Of a DNA stretch of 64,000 nt, positions 52,541 through 60,557 are shown one piece after another. Source of the DNA: Chitinophaga sancti (GTDB lineage Bacteria > Bacteroidota > Bacteroidia > Chitinophagales > Chitinophagaceae). A program made the translations under genes and the position numbers. The stretch is taken from NCBI RefSeq assembly GCF_034087045.1, contig NZ_CP139247.1, positions 1,302,001-1,366,000 of the forward strand, written 5' to 3'. Under the pieces are notes generated by a model. The model made no database searches. It was not told where the DNA came from and saw only the letters and a list, made by a program, of their open reading frames with translations. The stretch's first letter is position 1. Every line of letters begins with the position of its first letter.

Positions 52541-53110
52541 TTAGTATTTTTTCTCTATTGCAGCTATCACTTCTGCAGCATTAGGTTGTGTTTTTGGTGA
52601 AAACACAGCTACCAGATTTCCTTTTTCATCAAGCAGGTACTTCTGGAAATTCCATTGTACTTCAGCAGGTTCAAAATGTTTTTCCTTGCTTTGGTCTAAC
52701 AGCCATTTATAGATGGGATGTATGTCCGCACCTTTCACAGAAATCTTGGCAGCCATCGGGAATGTTACTGCATATTTTTTAGTACAGAATTCCTGGATCT
52801 GCTGGTTGCTGCCTGGTTCCTGAGAACCGAAATTGTTAGCAGGGAAACCAATGATCACCAGGTTCTTTTTGTACTTCTCATACAGTTTTTCCAGTTCTGC
52901 ATATTGTGGAGTGTTTCCGCAAAGAGAAGCAGTATTCACGATCAGGATCTTCTTGCCTTTGTAATCGGCAAAATTGATTTTACCACCATCTACAGCATCC
53001 ACTTTAAAATCATAAATGGCGCTGCTTTTCATAAATATCAACAACGAGATGAGCAATGTTTTTAACATACCTACAAAGTTTGAAATGAAATTAATGAATA
53101 ACTCACACAT
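52541..53110 (-). CDS. Glutathione peroxidase family protein
   Basis: A 189-residue peroxidase (thioredoxin fold). A hydrophobic N-terminus is followed by IYDFKVDA, NTASLCGNTPQYAELEKLY with the peroxidatic Cys (Cys64 counting from this start; the site is SLCG), GFPANNFGSQEPGSNQQIQEFC with the active-site Gln and the resolving-type Cys, and EVQWNFQKYLLDEKG with the Trp and Asn. The tetrad is complete. Start uncertain: ATG 53110 is 6 bp after comF, ATG 53068 gives a plain signal-like MLKTLLISLLIF. The hydrophobic N-terminus suggests the periplasm. Reduces peroxides with a thioredoxin-like donor. Confidence 0.9.
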   Translation of the reverse strand: MCELFINFISNFVGMLKTLLISLLIFMKSSAIYDFKVDAVDGGKINFADYKGKKILIVNTASLCGNTPQYAELEKLYEKYKKNLVIIGFPANNFGSQEPGSNQQIQEFCTKKYAVTFPMAAKISVKGADIHPIYKWLLDQSKEKHFEPAEVQWNFQKYLLDEKGNLVAVFSPKTQPNAAEVIAAIEKKY

Positions 53111-53116
53111 AAAAAG

Positions 53117-53797
53117 TTAATGACGTGCATATGCCAGGGAACAAATGCTGAACGGAATATTTGCCTGTTGAAAGAGCTTTCCACAAGCTTCAGTGGTAGC
53201 GCCTGTGGTGATCACATCATCGATTAATAATACATGTTCATCTTTCAATAATTCAGGATTTTCCAGTTGAAAAGCGTGTTGTACATTTTGCCACCGGAGG
53301 ATCCTGCTTTTCCTCGTTTGCGAAGCGGTAAATACTACTCTTTTCAGTGCATGTGATAATACGGGTTTGTTGATCACTGCTGCAATACCCGCAGATAATA
53401 AAGCAGACTGATTATAGCCTCGAAATTTCTCCCTCTTTTTAGTGATAGGTACTGGCACAATACAGGTAATCTGGTTGATCCAGTTGGTCTGTGCGAGTAT
53501 CTTTCCCATCTGCTTTCCCATGTAGAAGGTTAGTTTCTTTTTGTGCCGGTACTTTATTTTATGCACCAGCTTACGCAACATGGATGCCTGTGAAAAATAG
53601 TAAGCAGCCAGTGCGTGCTGTACCTGCAATCGGCCATAGAATAATTTTTCTACAGGGGTCTCTGTAAAGTGCTGAAAGCCGGTTCGTGGTAACTGTACTG
53701 TACATTGATGACACAGGAATGCTTCAGTATGTGTGAGTGTGTTGCCACAACTCTCGCATACATGGGGAAAACAAAGATGGAGTAATGCTGTAAACAT
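53117..53797 (-). CDS. comF: ComF family phosphoribosyltransferase-like protein
   Basis: A 226-residue ComF-type protein. An N-terminal zinc ribbon (Cys9, Cys14, Cys17 and Cys29, Cys32) precedes a type I phosphoribosyltransferase domain whose PRPP loop is VLLIDDVITTGATTEAC, with VPVPITKKREKFRGYNQSALL before it. ComF is needed for DNA uptake and integration in transformable bacteria and is widely conserved. It sits 6 bp downstream of radA, itself a recombination/transformation protein, and upstream of gpx, so this may be a DNA-processing operon. Confidence 0.92.
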   Translation of the reverse strand: MFTALLHLCFPHVCESCGNTLTHTEAFLCHQCTVQLPRTGFQHFTETPVEKLFYGRLQVQHALAAYYFSQASMLRKLVHKIKYRHKKKLTFYMGKQMGKILAQTNWINQITCIVPVPITKKREKFRGYNQSALLSAGIAAVINKPVLSHALKRVVFTASQTRKSRILRWQNVQHAFQLENPELLKDEHVLLIDDVITTGATTEACGKLFQQANIPFSICSLAYARH

Positions 53798-53803
53798 ATA
53801 TGA

Positions 53804-55171
53804 TCAGAATAATCTGCTGTATACTTCATCGACGCGGCCTACGGGAATTACTTCAATATTGAATTTACTGAAGTCGGATCCTTTTTTATTATACCTGCTG
53901 ACGAAGATCTTTTCGAAACCCAGTTTTTCTGCTTCTGCTATTCGCTGTTCGATACGGTTCACTGCGCGGATTTCACCACTCAGGCCTACTTCACCTGCAA
54001 AGCAGATCTTGCCGGCGATGGCAATGTCTTCGTAAGAAGAAAGCAGTGCACATAGCACTGCCAGATCGATGGCAGGATCTTCTGCACGGATACCACCGGC
54101 GATATTGAGGAACACATCTTTGACACCGAAGTGGAAGCCGCCTCTTTTTTCCAGTACGGCGAGAAGTAATTGCAGGCGACGCAGATCGAAGCCGGTCACA
54201 GTACGTTGTGGGGTACCATATACTGATTGAGTAACGAGTGCCTGTACTTCGATGAGCATAGGGCGCATACCTTCCATGGTAGAAGCGATGGCTACGCCAC
54301 TCAACAGATCTTCGCGCTGAGAGATGAGAATTTCTGAAGGGTTGGTAACTTGTCGTAATCCGGTGCCGGTCATTTCGTAAATGCCCAGTTCTGCGGTGGA
54401 ACCAAAACGATTTTTGATGGTACGCAATATGCGGTAAGCATAGTGTTGATCGCCTTCAAATTGTAATACGGTATCCACCATATGTTCCAGAATTTTTGGA
54501 CCTGCGATAGCGCCATCTTTGGTGATATGACCGATCAGAAATACGGGCACATGACTTTCTTTGGCGAAGCGTTGCATTTCGGCGGCGGTTTCTCTGATCT
54601 GGGATACGCTGCCGGGAGCAGATTCGATAAAAGGAGATTGCAACGTTTGTATAGAATCGATGACCACCAGTTGTGGGCGGAGTTTTTTTATTTCCTGAAA
54701 GATAGTCTGGGTATTGGTTTCCGTGAGCAGGTAGAACTGATCGTTGGTGGCCTGCAGGCGGTCTGCGCGCATCTTTATCTGCGAGGCACTTTCTTCACCG
54801 CTTACGTATAATGTAGTAATATTTTTGAGTTGCAATGCATTTTGCAGGAAGAGTGTGCTCTTACCGATTCCTGGTTCACCACCTACGAGAACGAGTGATC
54901 CGGGAACAATACCGCCACCGAGTACACGGTTCAGTTCTACATCAGGAGTGAGTAGTCTTTCTTCTTCAACTGCGCTTACTTCGCTGAGGTTCACAATGTT
55001 GTTACGGCCATTCTCTTTTTCTGTTTGCCAGCTTTGATTACGTAGCGGAACATCTTTCTGAATTTTTTCTTCGACAAATGTATTCCATTGATTACAGGAA
55101 GGACATTTACCTGTCCACTTAGCTGATTCATATCCACAATTCTGACAGAAGAATGCTGATTTTATTTTCAT
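53804..55171 (-). CDS. radA: DNA repair protein RadA (Sms)
   Basis: A 455-residue RecA-like helicase that drives branch migration. Zinc finger CxxC-x10-CPSC (Cys9, 12, 23, 26), Walker A GGEPGIGKST (about 97-106), Walker B LVVIDSIQTL, the RadA-specific KNRFG motif (about residue 250), and the Lon-like C-terminal domain (AIDLAVLCALLSS, FAGEVGLSGEIR). First gene of a minus-strand operon with comF and gpx. A near -7 box (CAAAGGTG) ends 5 bp before the ATG. Confidence 0.96.
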   Translation of the reverse strand: MKIKSAFFCQNCGYESAKWTGKCPSCNQWNTFVEEKIQKDVPLRNQSWQTEKENGRNNIVNLSEVSAVEEERLLTPDVELNRVLGGGIVPGSLVLVGGEPGIGKSTLFLQNALQLKNITTLYVSGEESASQIKMRADRLQATNDQFYLLTETNTQTIFQEIKKLRPQLVVIDSIQTLQSPFIESAPGSVSQIRETAAEMQRFAKESHVPVFLIGHITKDGAIAGPKILEHMVDTVLQFEGDQHYAYRILRTIKNRFGSTAELGIYEMTGTGLRQVTNPSEILISQREDLLSGVAIASTMEGMRPMLIEVQALVTQSVYGTPQRTVTGFDLRRLQLLLAVLEKRGGFHFGVKDVFLNIAGGIRAEDPAIDLAVLCALLSSYEDIAIAGKICFAGEVGLSGEIRAVNRIEQRIAEAEKLGFEKIFVSRYNKKGSDFSKFNIEVIPVGRVDEVYSRLF

Positions 55172-55734
55172 GTAGCAAAGGTGATAAAAGCACTAAAAAA
55201 ATGAGCAGTGCTATCGATAAAAAAGTTAAAAAAGGGAAAAATTGGGGTGAGAAAAAAATGGCTCAAAAAGAAAAGAGCCAACAGAAGATTCTGCTGACTC
55301 TTTCTACTTACTAACCCATTAAATTCAGGTCTAAATTACTAAATGGCTTCAGAATAAAAAAGTTTATTTAATCGATGTGAATAACTTTTGAGTAGTTTTT
55401 GTAATGTGACAGAACGGCTCCCATAGCCTATTTCAGGGCTTCCAGGTATTTAATTATACTTTCATTGAACGGGCGTAAAAGGTTGATAAATAGGATTGAT
55501 AACGCCCAAAAATATATATGAAAAACGTGTCATAAGAGGGTTATTCTCATATGTCATATAGTCCGAATTTATGACTTAAAAATTACGATTCAGGACATAA
55601 TGACAGTGTTAAATTTATGGTTGTCAGGTCGGGGAGGAGTTTGTCGGGTAGTTTCTTAAGGAAATCATAAATCCTTTAAAAAGGGTTGTTTTGGAGGGGA
55701 ATTTGATCTTAGAAAGTAAATAATTGTTCTATTT
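55172..55734. other. Divergent intergenic region radA / zinc metallopeptidase
   Basis: This is 563 bp, AT-rich, with no open frame worth calling. On the minus strand a TATTTTTG -7 box (55514-55507) is followed about 200 bp later by an imperfect 15-bp hairpin (55272-55303) and a T-rich tail, described separately. The plus-strand promoter for the metallopeptidase must lie near 55680-55730, but no clear box is seen. Confidence 0.5.
55262..55514 (-). ncRNA. Candidate small RNA or attenuated leader upstream of radA
   Basis: On the minus strand a full -7 box, TATTTTTG (55514-55507), starts a noncoding stretch of about 230 bases ending in a hairpin (AAAGAGTCAGCAGAA with TTCTGTTGGCTCTTT, two mismatches, 55303-55272) and then TTTTCTTTTT. 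This has the form of a small RNA gene or of an attenuator in a long radA leader. No -33 box and no known RNA family is recognised. Confidence 0.3.
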
Positions 55735-56424
55735 ATGACACCTGGAATGTTGATAGTATCGCTGATTTTTGTTGGGATCAGCATGCTGGTGAGTTACCGG
55801 TTACAGGGGAAATTCAGGCAATATAGCGGAATACCTACCTCATCCGGGCTAACAGGGAAGCAGATAGCACAGAAGATGTTGAATGAGAATGGAATATATG
55901 ATGTGCAGGTGATATCTGTGGATGGGTTTCTGACTGACCATTACGACCCCACCAACAAAACAGTGAATTTAAGTCCGGAGGTATATTCCGGGGCGAACGT
56001 AGCGGCCGCGGCGGTGGCTGCGCATGAGTGCGGGCATGCGATCCAGCACAAAGATGCTTATGCCTGGCTTGGTTTGCGGTCCAGGTTGGTACCTATGGTA
56101 CAGTTTAGCTCTCAGTGGTTACAGTTTGTGCTGATGATTGGGGTTATTACCCTTTACTGGACGTCTGCGCCGTTGCTGATAGGCATAATATTATTTGCAC
56201 TGACCACTTTGTTTTCGTTGGTGACGCTGCCGGTCGAGTTTGATGCTTCGCGGAGGGCTTTGATCTGGCTGGACAATACTAATGTGATGAGGCCGCAAGA
56301 GCATTACAAGGCAAAGGATGCCCTCTGGTGGGCGGCTATGACCTATGTAGTGTCGGCGGTAGCTTCGGTAGTGATGCTGGTACAATATATCTTTTTATTC
56401 CTGGGCGCAAGGGACAGGGATTAA
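55735..56424 (+). CDS. Zinc metallopeptidase, YugP family
   Basis: A 229-residue membrane metallopeptidase (family of B. subtilis YugP). N-terminal helix MTPGMLIVSLIFVGISMLVS, then the zinc motif AAHECGHAIQH (HExxH, about residues 97-101), the third ligand region in LVTLPVEFDASRRAL, and three further membrane helices. The VEFDASRRA motif is diagnostic. The site faces the cytoplasm or membrane and the substrate is unknown. Monocistronic, with a strong terminator. Confidence 0.92.
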   Translation: MTPGMLIVSLIFVGISMLVSYRLQGKFRQYSGIPTSSGLTGKQIAQKMLNENGIYDVQVISVDGFLTDHYDPTNKTVNLSPEVYSGANVAAAAVAAHECGHAIQHKDAYAWLGLRSRLVPMVQFSSQWLQFVLMIGVITLYWTSAPLLIGIILFALTTLFSLVTLPVEFDASRRALIWLDNTNVMRPQEHYKAKDALWWAAMTYVVSAVASVVMLVQYIFLFLGARDRD

Positions 56425-56453
56425 TAAACAAACACTTTGTCATAATTATCAGG

Positions 56454-56486
56454 GGCCGGAAGTAAGAGACTGCTTCCGGCCTTTCT
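56454..56486 (+). terminator. Terminator of the metallopeptidase gene
   Basis: A 9-bp GC-rich perfect stem (GGCCGGAAG with CTTCCGGCC), then TTTCTGTTT. Confidence 0.85.
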
Positions 56487-56665
56487 GTTTATATAGTTTA
56501 TAGCCTATATGTTTTGGGTTGAAAAACAATATAAAAACGGCTCATGGAATTATTCCACTTGCTATGTTAATAATTATAAGTCAAAATTTTTATTGAAAAT
56601 CAATGACTTCTGAAGGTGCTCGTAAAAAATGTCTCGAAAAGTATGGTTATTCAAAGTCTGTGATT

Positions 56666-56673
56666 TAACTTTG
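56666..56673 (+). promoter_or_regulatory. -7 promoter box of the rplM-rpsI operon
   Basis: TAACTTTG, a full match, followed by GCG, 52 bp before the rplM ATG. Confidence 0.65.
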
Positions 56674-56725
56674 CGTTCCCAATTTGTGTGGGATCATATT
56701 TCAAGCGTAAATTTTATTTACTATA

Positions 56726-57169
56726 ATGAATACTTTAAGCTTCAAGACTAAATCTGCCAACGACGCAACCGTAGTGCGTGACTGGCATATTGTAGACGCT
56801 ACCAACCTGACACTGGGTAGGATGAGCGCGAAGATTGCGTCCATTTTAAGAGGTAAGAACAAGCCTTACTATACTCCTCACACTGATTGTGGAGATTTCG
56901 TAATCATCATCAATGCAGAAAAGATCCAGTTGACTGGTAATAAATGGAATGACAAGGAATATCTGACTTATTCAGGTTATCCAGGTGGTCAGAAATCAGA
57001 GACTGCTAAGGAACTGATTCGTCGTCGTCCAGAAGTAGTGATCGAAAGAGCTGTTAAGGGCATGCTTCCTAAGAATCGTCTGGGTCGTGCTATGTACAAA
57101 AAACTGTTTGTATATGCCGGCGCTGAGCATCCACATGCTGCGCAGAAACCTAAATCCTTAACTTTCTAA
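56726..57169 (+). CDS. rplM: 50S ribosomal protein L13
   Basis: A 147-residue L13, an early 50S assembly protein. Family blocks: [51 protein letters not shown], and [33 protein letters not shown]. Length normal. First gene of the cluster, 14 bp from rpsI, the usual rplM-rpsI pair. Confidence 0.98.
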   Translation: MNTLSFKTKSANDATVVRDWHIVDATNLTLGRMSAKIASILRGKNKPYYTPHTDCGDFVIIINAEKIQLTGNKWNDKEYLTYSGYPGGQKSETAKELIRRRPEVVIERAVKGMLPKNRLGRAMYKKLFVYAGAEHPHAAQKPKSLTF

Positions 57170-57183
57170 TTTTTCTCTGATAC

Positions 57184-57573
57184 ATGGAAAAGCAAAAAAA
57201 TACTATTGGTCGTCGTAAGGAAGCCGTAGCTCGCGTGTATATCAGCAAGGGCACTGGTGCAATTACAATCAACGACAAAGACTATAAAGAATATTTCGCG
57301 CTGGTTTACCTGCAGAATCAGGTAGAACTGCCGTTGAAAACTATCGACGCTCTGGATAAATTTGATATAAAGGTAAATGCTGCTGGTGGTGGTATCAAGG
57401 GTCAGGCTGAGGCAGTGAAACTTGGTATTGCACGTGGTCTGTGTGAGGTGAACATCGAGTTCCGCCCTGCACTGAAAGCGGCTGGATTGCTGAAACGTGA
57501 TCCTAGAGGCGTTGAACGTAAGAAACCAGGTAAAGCTAAAGCTAGAAGAAGCTTCCAGTTCTCTAAACGCTAA
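57184..57573 (+). CDS. rpsI: 30S ribosomal protein S9
   Basis: A 129-residue S9. Motifs: TIGRRKEAVARVYISKGTG, the GGGIKGQAEAVKLGIARGL block, and the basic C-terminal tail RDPRGVERKKPGKAKARRSFQFSKR, which reaches the P-site tRNA. The last residue Arg is conserved. 77 bp before rpsB, probably the same transcript. Confidence 0.98.
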   Translation: MEKQKNTIGRRKEAVARVYISKGTGAITINDKDYKEYFALVYLQNQVELPLKTIDALDKFDIKVNAAGGGIKGQAEAVKLGIARGLCEVNIEFRPALKAAGLLKRDPRGVERKKPGKAKARRSFQFSKR

Positions 57574-57650
57574 TCGTGATGAATGCGTGGTGGTAGTATA
57601 TACCCATCGCAGATTATTAACATTGACCTTTTATAACAGAGTATAATAAC

Positions 57651-58655
57651 ATGGAAAATAATACCTCATTGCAGCAGCAGTTACTGGAGGCTGGTGTACA
57701 CTTCGGTCACCTGAAGAAGAAATGGAATCCAAAGATGCTGCCTTACATTTTCGCAGAAAAGAAAGGTATTCACATCATAGATCTGAATAAAACCGTTGAA
57801 GGTTTACAGGATGCAGCAGCAGCGCTGAAATCTATAGCTAAGAGCGGTAAAAAGATCATGTTCGTTGCAACAAAAAAGCAAGCTAAAGAAATCGTAGCAG
57901 AAGCGGCTAAGCGTGTAAACATGCCTTACGTGACTGAAAGATGGTTAGGTGGTATGCTTACCAACTTCACCACTATCCGTAAAAGCGTGAAGAAAATGCA
58001 GAGCATCGAGAAAATGCTGACTGATGGTACTTTCGATAGCATCACTAAGAAAGAGCGTTTGACCTTAACACGTGATAAGGAGAAAATGGAGAAAGTTCTG
58101 GGTGGTATCGCTCAGCTGGCTCGTGTTCCTGCAGCGCTGTTCCTGGTTGACATCAGCCATGAGCACATTGCACTGGCAGAAGCTCGTCGTCTGGGTATCT
58201 CCACCTTCGGTATGGTAGATACTAACTCTGATCCTACCAAGGTAGACTTCGCAGTACCAGCGAACGATGATGCTACTAAATCTATCGCAATCATCACTAA
58301 CTATATCGCTGCAGCAATTGCAGAAGGTCTGTCTGAAAGAGCGAATGAGAAAACTGACGACGTAGTAGAAGAGGAAGAAGAAGACAACAAGGCACTGAAG
58401 TTCGAACTCGAAGGTGGTGATGATCGTGGTGGTGAGAGAGGTCGTAAGCCAGGTGGTCGTGGTCCAGGTGGTCCAGGTGGCAACAACAACCGTCCAGGCG
58501 GTGGTGGTGGCAACCGTCCAGGTGGCAACAACAATCGTCCAGGTGGTGGTGGTAACCGTCCAGGTGGCGGTGGTAACCGTCCAGGCGGCGGTGGCGGCGG
58601 ACAGCGTCGTCCTGCAGGTTCTGGTGGTAGCAGACCAGGTGGTGGCGGAAGATAA
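57651..58655 (+). CDS. rpsB: 30S ribosomal protein S2 with Gly/Arg/Pro/Asn-rich C-terminal extension
   Basis: A 334-residue S2. The core (1-240) is standard: [19 protein letters not shown], the coiled-coil hairpin region, [24 protein letters not shown] and [20 protein letters not shown]. After an acidic stretch (VVEEEEEDN) comes an extension of about 80 residues rich in Gly, Arg, Pro and Asn, with five NRPGG repeats, absent from E. coli S2. Tail of this RGG-like kind may bind RNA. Followed by a hairpin and then tsf. Confidence 0.97.
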   Translation: MENNTSLQQQLLEAGVHFGHLKKKWNPKMLPYIFAEKKGIHIIDLNKTVEGLQDAAAALKSIAKSGKKIMFVATKKQAKEIVAEAAKRVNMPYVTERWLGGMLTNFTTIRKSVKKMQSIEKMLTDGTFDSITKKERLTLTRDKEKMEKVLGGIAQLARVPAALFLVDISHEHIALAEARRLGISTFGMVDTNSDPTKVDFAVPANDDATKSIAIITNYIAAAIAEGLSERANEKTDDVVEEEEEDNKALKFELEGGDDRGGERGRKPGGRGPGGPGGNNNRPGGGGGNRPGGNNNRPGGGGNRPGGGGNRPGGGGGGQRRPAGSGGSRPGGGGR

Positions 58656-58674
58656 TTCTGTTCATGACTAAATA

Positions 58675-58726
58675 GATCAATTGCGAACCGTGGACAGCTT
58701 ATCTGATCTGTGGTTCGCAATTGGTC
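58675..58726 (+). other. Intercistronic hairpin between rpsB and tsf
   Basis: A 15-bp stem with one G-U pair (58675-58689 with 58712-58726) encloses a further ACAG/CTGT pairing. No T-run follows, so it is not a typical terminator. It may be a processing or regulatory site separating rpsB from tsf. Confidence 0.5.
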
Positions 58727-58788
58727 ATATAAACCGGACAAGTAGCAAAATTCATATAAACTTAATACTCTTAAACTCATTATAAGTT

Positions 58789-59616
58789 ATGGCAGCAACA
58801 ATTACAGCAGCTGATGTAAACAAACTGCGTCAGCAGACAGGTGCAGGGATGATGGATTGCAGAAAGGCGCTGGTAGAAAGCGATGGTGATTTTGAAAAAG
58901 CAGTTGATTATCTGCGTAAAAAAGGCCAGAAAGTAGCCGCTTTACGTTCTGACCGTGAAACTAAAGAAGGTGTTATCATTGCTAAGACTGCTGCTGATGG
59001 CCAGACTGGTGTGATAGTAGCCCTGGGTTGCGAAACTGACTTCGTAGCTAAGAATGAAGATTTCATCAAGTTTGCGCAGTCTCTGGTAGACCTGGCACTG
59101 ACTTCCGGTGTTAACACCGTAGAAGAACTGGGTGCAGCTAGCCTGGACGGTGCAACTGTAAGTGATAAAGTAAACGACCAGGTTGCTAAGATTGGTGAGA
59201 AAATCACCCTGGCACGTTTCGAAAAAATCAGCGCTGCTTCTGTAACTGCTTATATCCACGGTAACTACCGCATGGGTGTACTGGTAGGTTTCAACGAAGC
59301 TGTAGCTGAAGAAGTAGGTAAGGATGTGGCAATGCAGATCGCTGCTATGAACCCAATCGCTGTTGATGCGGCTGGTGTTTCTGAAGATCTGATTGCACGT
59401 GAAAAAGCAATCGCTCTTGAGCAGATCGCTGCTGAAGGTAAAACAGGAGACATGGCTGAAAAAATCGCTATGGGTAAGGTGAACAAGTTCTTCAAAGACA
59501 ATACCCTGTTACAGCAGGCGTTTGTGAAAGATAATAATAAGACTGTTGCTGATTATCTGAAGTCTGTAAGTGCAGGTCTGAAGGTAACAGGATTCAGCAG
59601 AATCGCATTGGGGTAA
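58789..59616 (+). CDS. tsf: Elongation factor Ts
   Basis: A 275-residue EF-Ts, the nucleotide exchange factor for EF-Tu. The N-terminal UBA-like TAADVNKLRQQTGAGMMDCRKALVE, the GCETDFVAKNEDF motif, YIHGNYRMGVLVG and the coiled-coil module are present. 133 bp after rpsB, the usual rpsB-tsf pair, and before pyrH. Length normal. Confidence 0.98.
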   Translation: MAATITAADVNKLRQQTGAGMMDCRKALVESDGDFEKAVDYLRKKGQKVAALRSDRETKEGVIIAKTAADGQTGVIVALGCETDFVAKNEDFIKFAQSLVDLALTSGVNTVEELGAASLDGATVSDKVNDQVAKIGEKITLARFEKISAASVTAYIHGNYRMGVLVGFNEAVAEEVGKDVAMQIAAMNPIAVDAAGVSEDLIAREKAIALEQIAAEGKTGDMAEKIAMGKVNKFFKDNTLLQQAFVKDNNKTVADYLKSVSAGLKVTGFSRIALG

Positions 59617-59631
59617 TATAATCCCGGTCAG

Positions 59632-59664
59632 AAAAGGAGAGAAGTTTTTCTCTCCTTTTTTTTG
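59632..59664 (+). terminator. Terminator after tsf
   Basis: A 12-bp perfect stem (AAAAGGAGAGAA with TTCTCTCCTTTT) and a short loop, then a run of T. Confidence 0.92.
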
Positions 59665-59736
59665 TGCCTAACGGAAATCATATAGTGTCAACGAAGGGTA
59701 ATCCTGCCCCGAAAATTCCGCGTTCCGCATTTTTTG

Positions 59737-59744
59737 TATCTTCG
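59737..59744 (+). promoter_or_regulatory. Probable -7 box of pyrH
   Basis: TATCTTCG, one base off TAnnTTTG and identical to the ybaB box, 52 bp before the pyrH ATG. Confidence 0.4.
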
Positions 59745-59796
59745 GGGCGCAATAACCGATAACTATCTTCATCTTAATATATCATTTTCAATAGTC

Positions 59797-60510
59797 ATGT
59801 TGCCAAAGTACAAGCGTATTTTACTTAAACTAAGCGGTGAGTCCCTGATGGGCGAAGGTAATTACGGGATCGATCACAAGGTGATCTCACAGTATGCATA
59901 CGATATTAAAGCTGCTACTGATCTGGGCGTGCAGGTTGCGGTCGTGATCGGTGGTGGTAACATCTATCGTGGTATGAACGAAAAAGAGACAGGTATTGAG
60001 CGTGCTCAGGGCGACTATATGGGGATGCTGGCAACAGTTATCAATGGTATGGCCATGCAGAGTGGCCTGGAAAAGGTTGGTTTATATACCCGCCTGCAAT
60101 CTGCTATCAAAATGGAGCAGATCGCTGAGCCTTATATCCGCCGCCGTGCCATTCGCCACCTGGAAAAAGGCCGTGTTGTGATCTTTGGTGCTGGTACCGG
60201 TAACCCGTACTTCACTACAGATACCGCTGCTTCCCTGCGTGCGATCGAAATCCAGGCAGATGTGATCCTGAAAGGAACCCGTGTAGATGGTATCTATACC
60301 GCTGATCCGGAAAAAGATCCAACCGCTACAAAATTTGAAACCATTACCTTCTCTGAGGTGTATCAGAAATCACTGAATGTGATGGATATGACCGCTTTCA
60401 CACTGTGCCAGGAGAATAAACTCCCGATTATCGTGTTTGACATGAATCGTCCGGGCAATCTGCTACAGGTGATTATGGGGAAGAATGTGGGGACACTTGT
60501 AAAAGCATAA
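59797..60510 (+). CDS. pyrH: UMP kinase
   Basis: About 237 residues from the ATG at 59797 ([16 protein letters not shown]); the frame opens at 59734 but that leader is not kin to PyrH. Amino-acid-kinase fold with [19 protein letters not shown], the [15 protein letters not shown] block, the [19 protein letters not shown] motif and the [19 protein letters not shown] loop. Phosphorylates UMP and is allosterically controlled by UTP/GTP in other bacteria. Lacks a downstream frr here; the next gene is on the minus strand. Confidence 0.97.
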   Translation: MLPKYKRILLKLSGESLMGEGNYGIDHKVISQYAYDIKAATDLGVQVAVVIGGGNIYRGMNEKETGIERAQGDYMGMLATVINGMAMQSGLEKVGLYTRLQSAIKMEQIAEPYIRRRAIRHLEKGRVVIFGAGTGNPYFTTDTAASLRAIEIQADVILKGTRVDGIYTADPEKDPTATKFETITFSEVYQKSLNVMDMTAFTLCQENKLPIIVFDMNRPGNLLQVIMGKNVGTLVKA

Positions 60511-60520
60511 ACTTATTTGG

Positions 60521-60557
60521 AATCGGGGAATTGCTTAGCAATTCCCCGATTGCTTTT
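60521..60557. terminator. Terminator of pyrH and the convergent lipoprotein
   Basis: A 14-bp perfect stem (AATCGGGGAATTGC with GCAATTCCCCGATT), 3-base loop, then TGCTTTTATT. Confidence 0.9.

Larger units (their letters stand above)
56425..56725 (+). other. Intergenic region before the ribosomal protein cluster
   Basis: A 301-bp gap. It holds the metallopeptidase terminator at its start and the rplM promoter near its end; between them (about 56490-56660) is AT-rich sequence with no gene that I can see. Confidence 0.6.

Noticed and set aside
58297..58780. Long Pro/Arg- or His-rich reading frames on the minus strand opposite the S2 tail
   Set aside because: They are antisense shadows of the GGT/CCA-rich repeats of rpsB and resemble no protein family.
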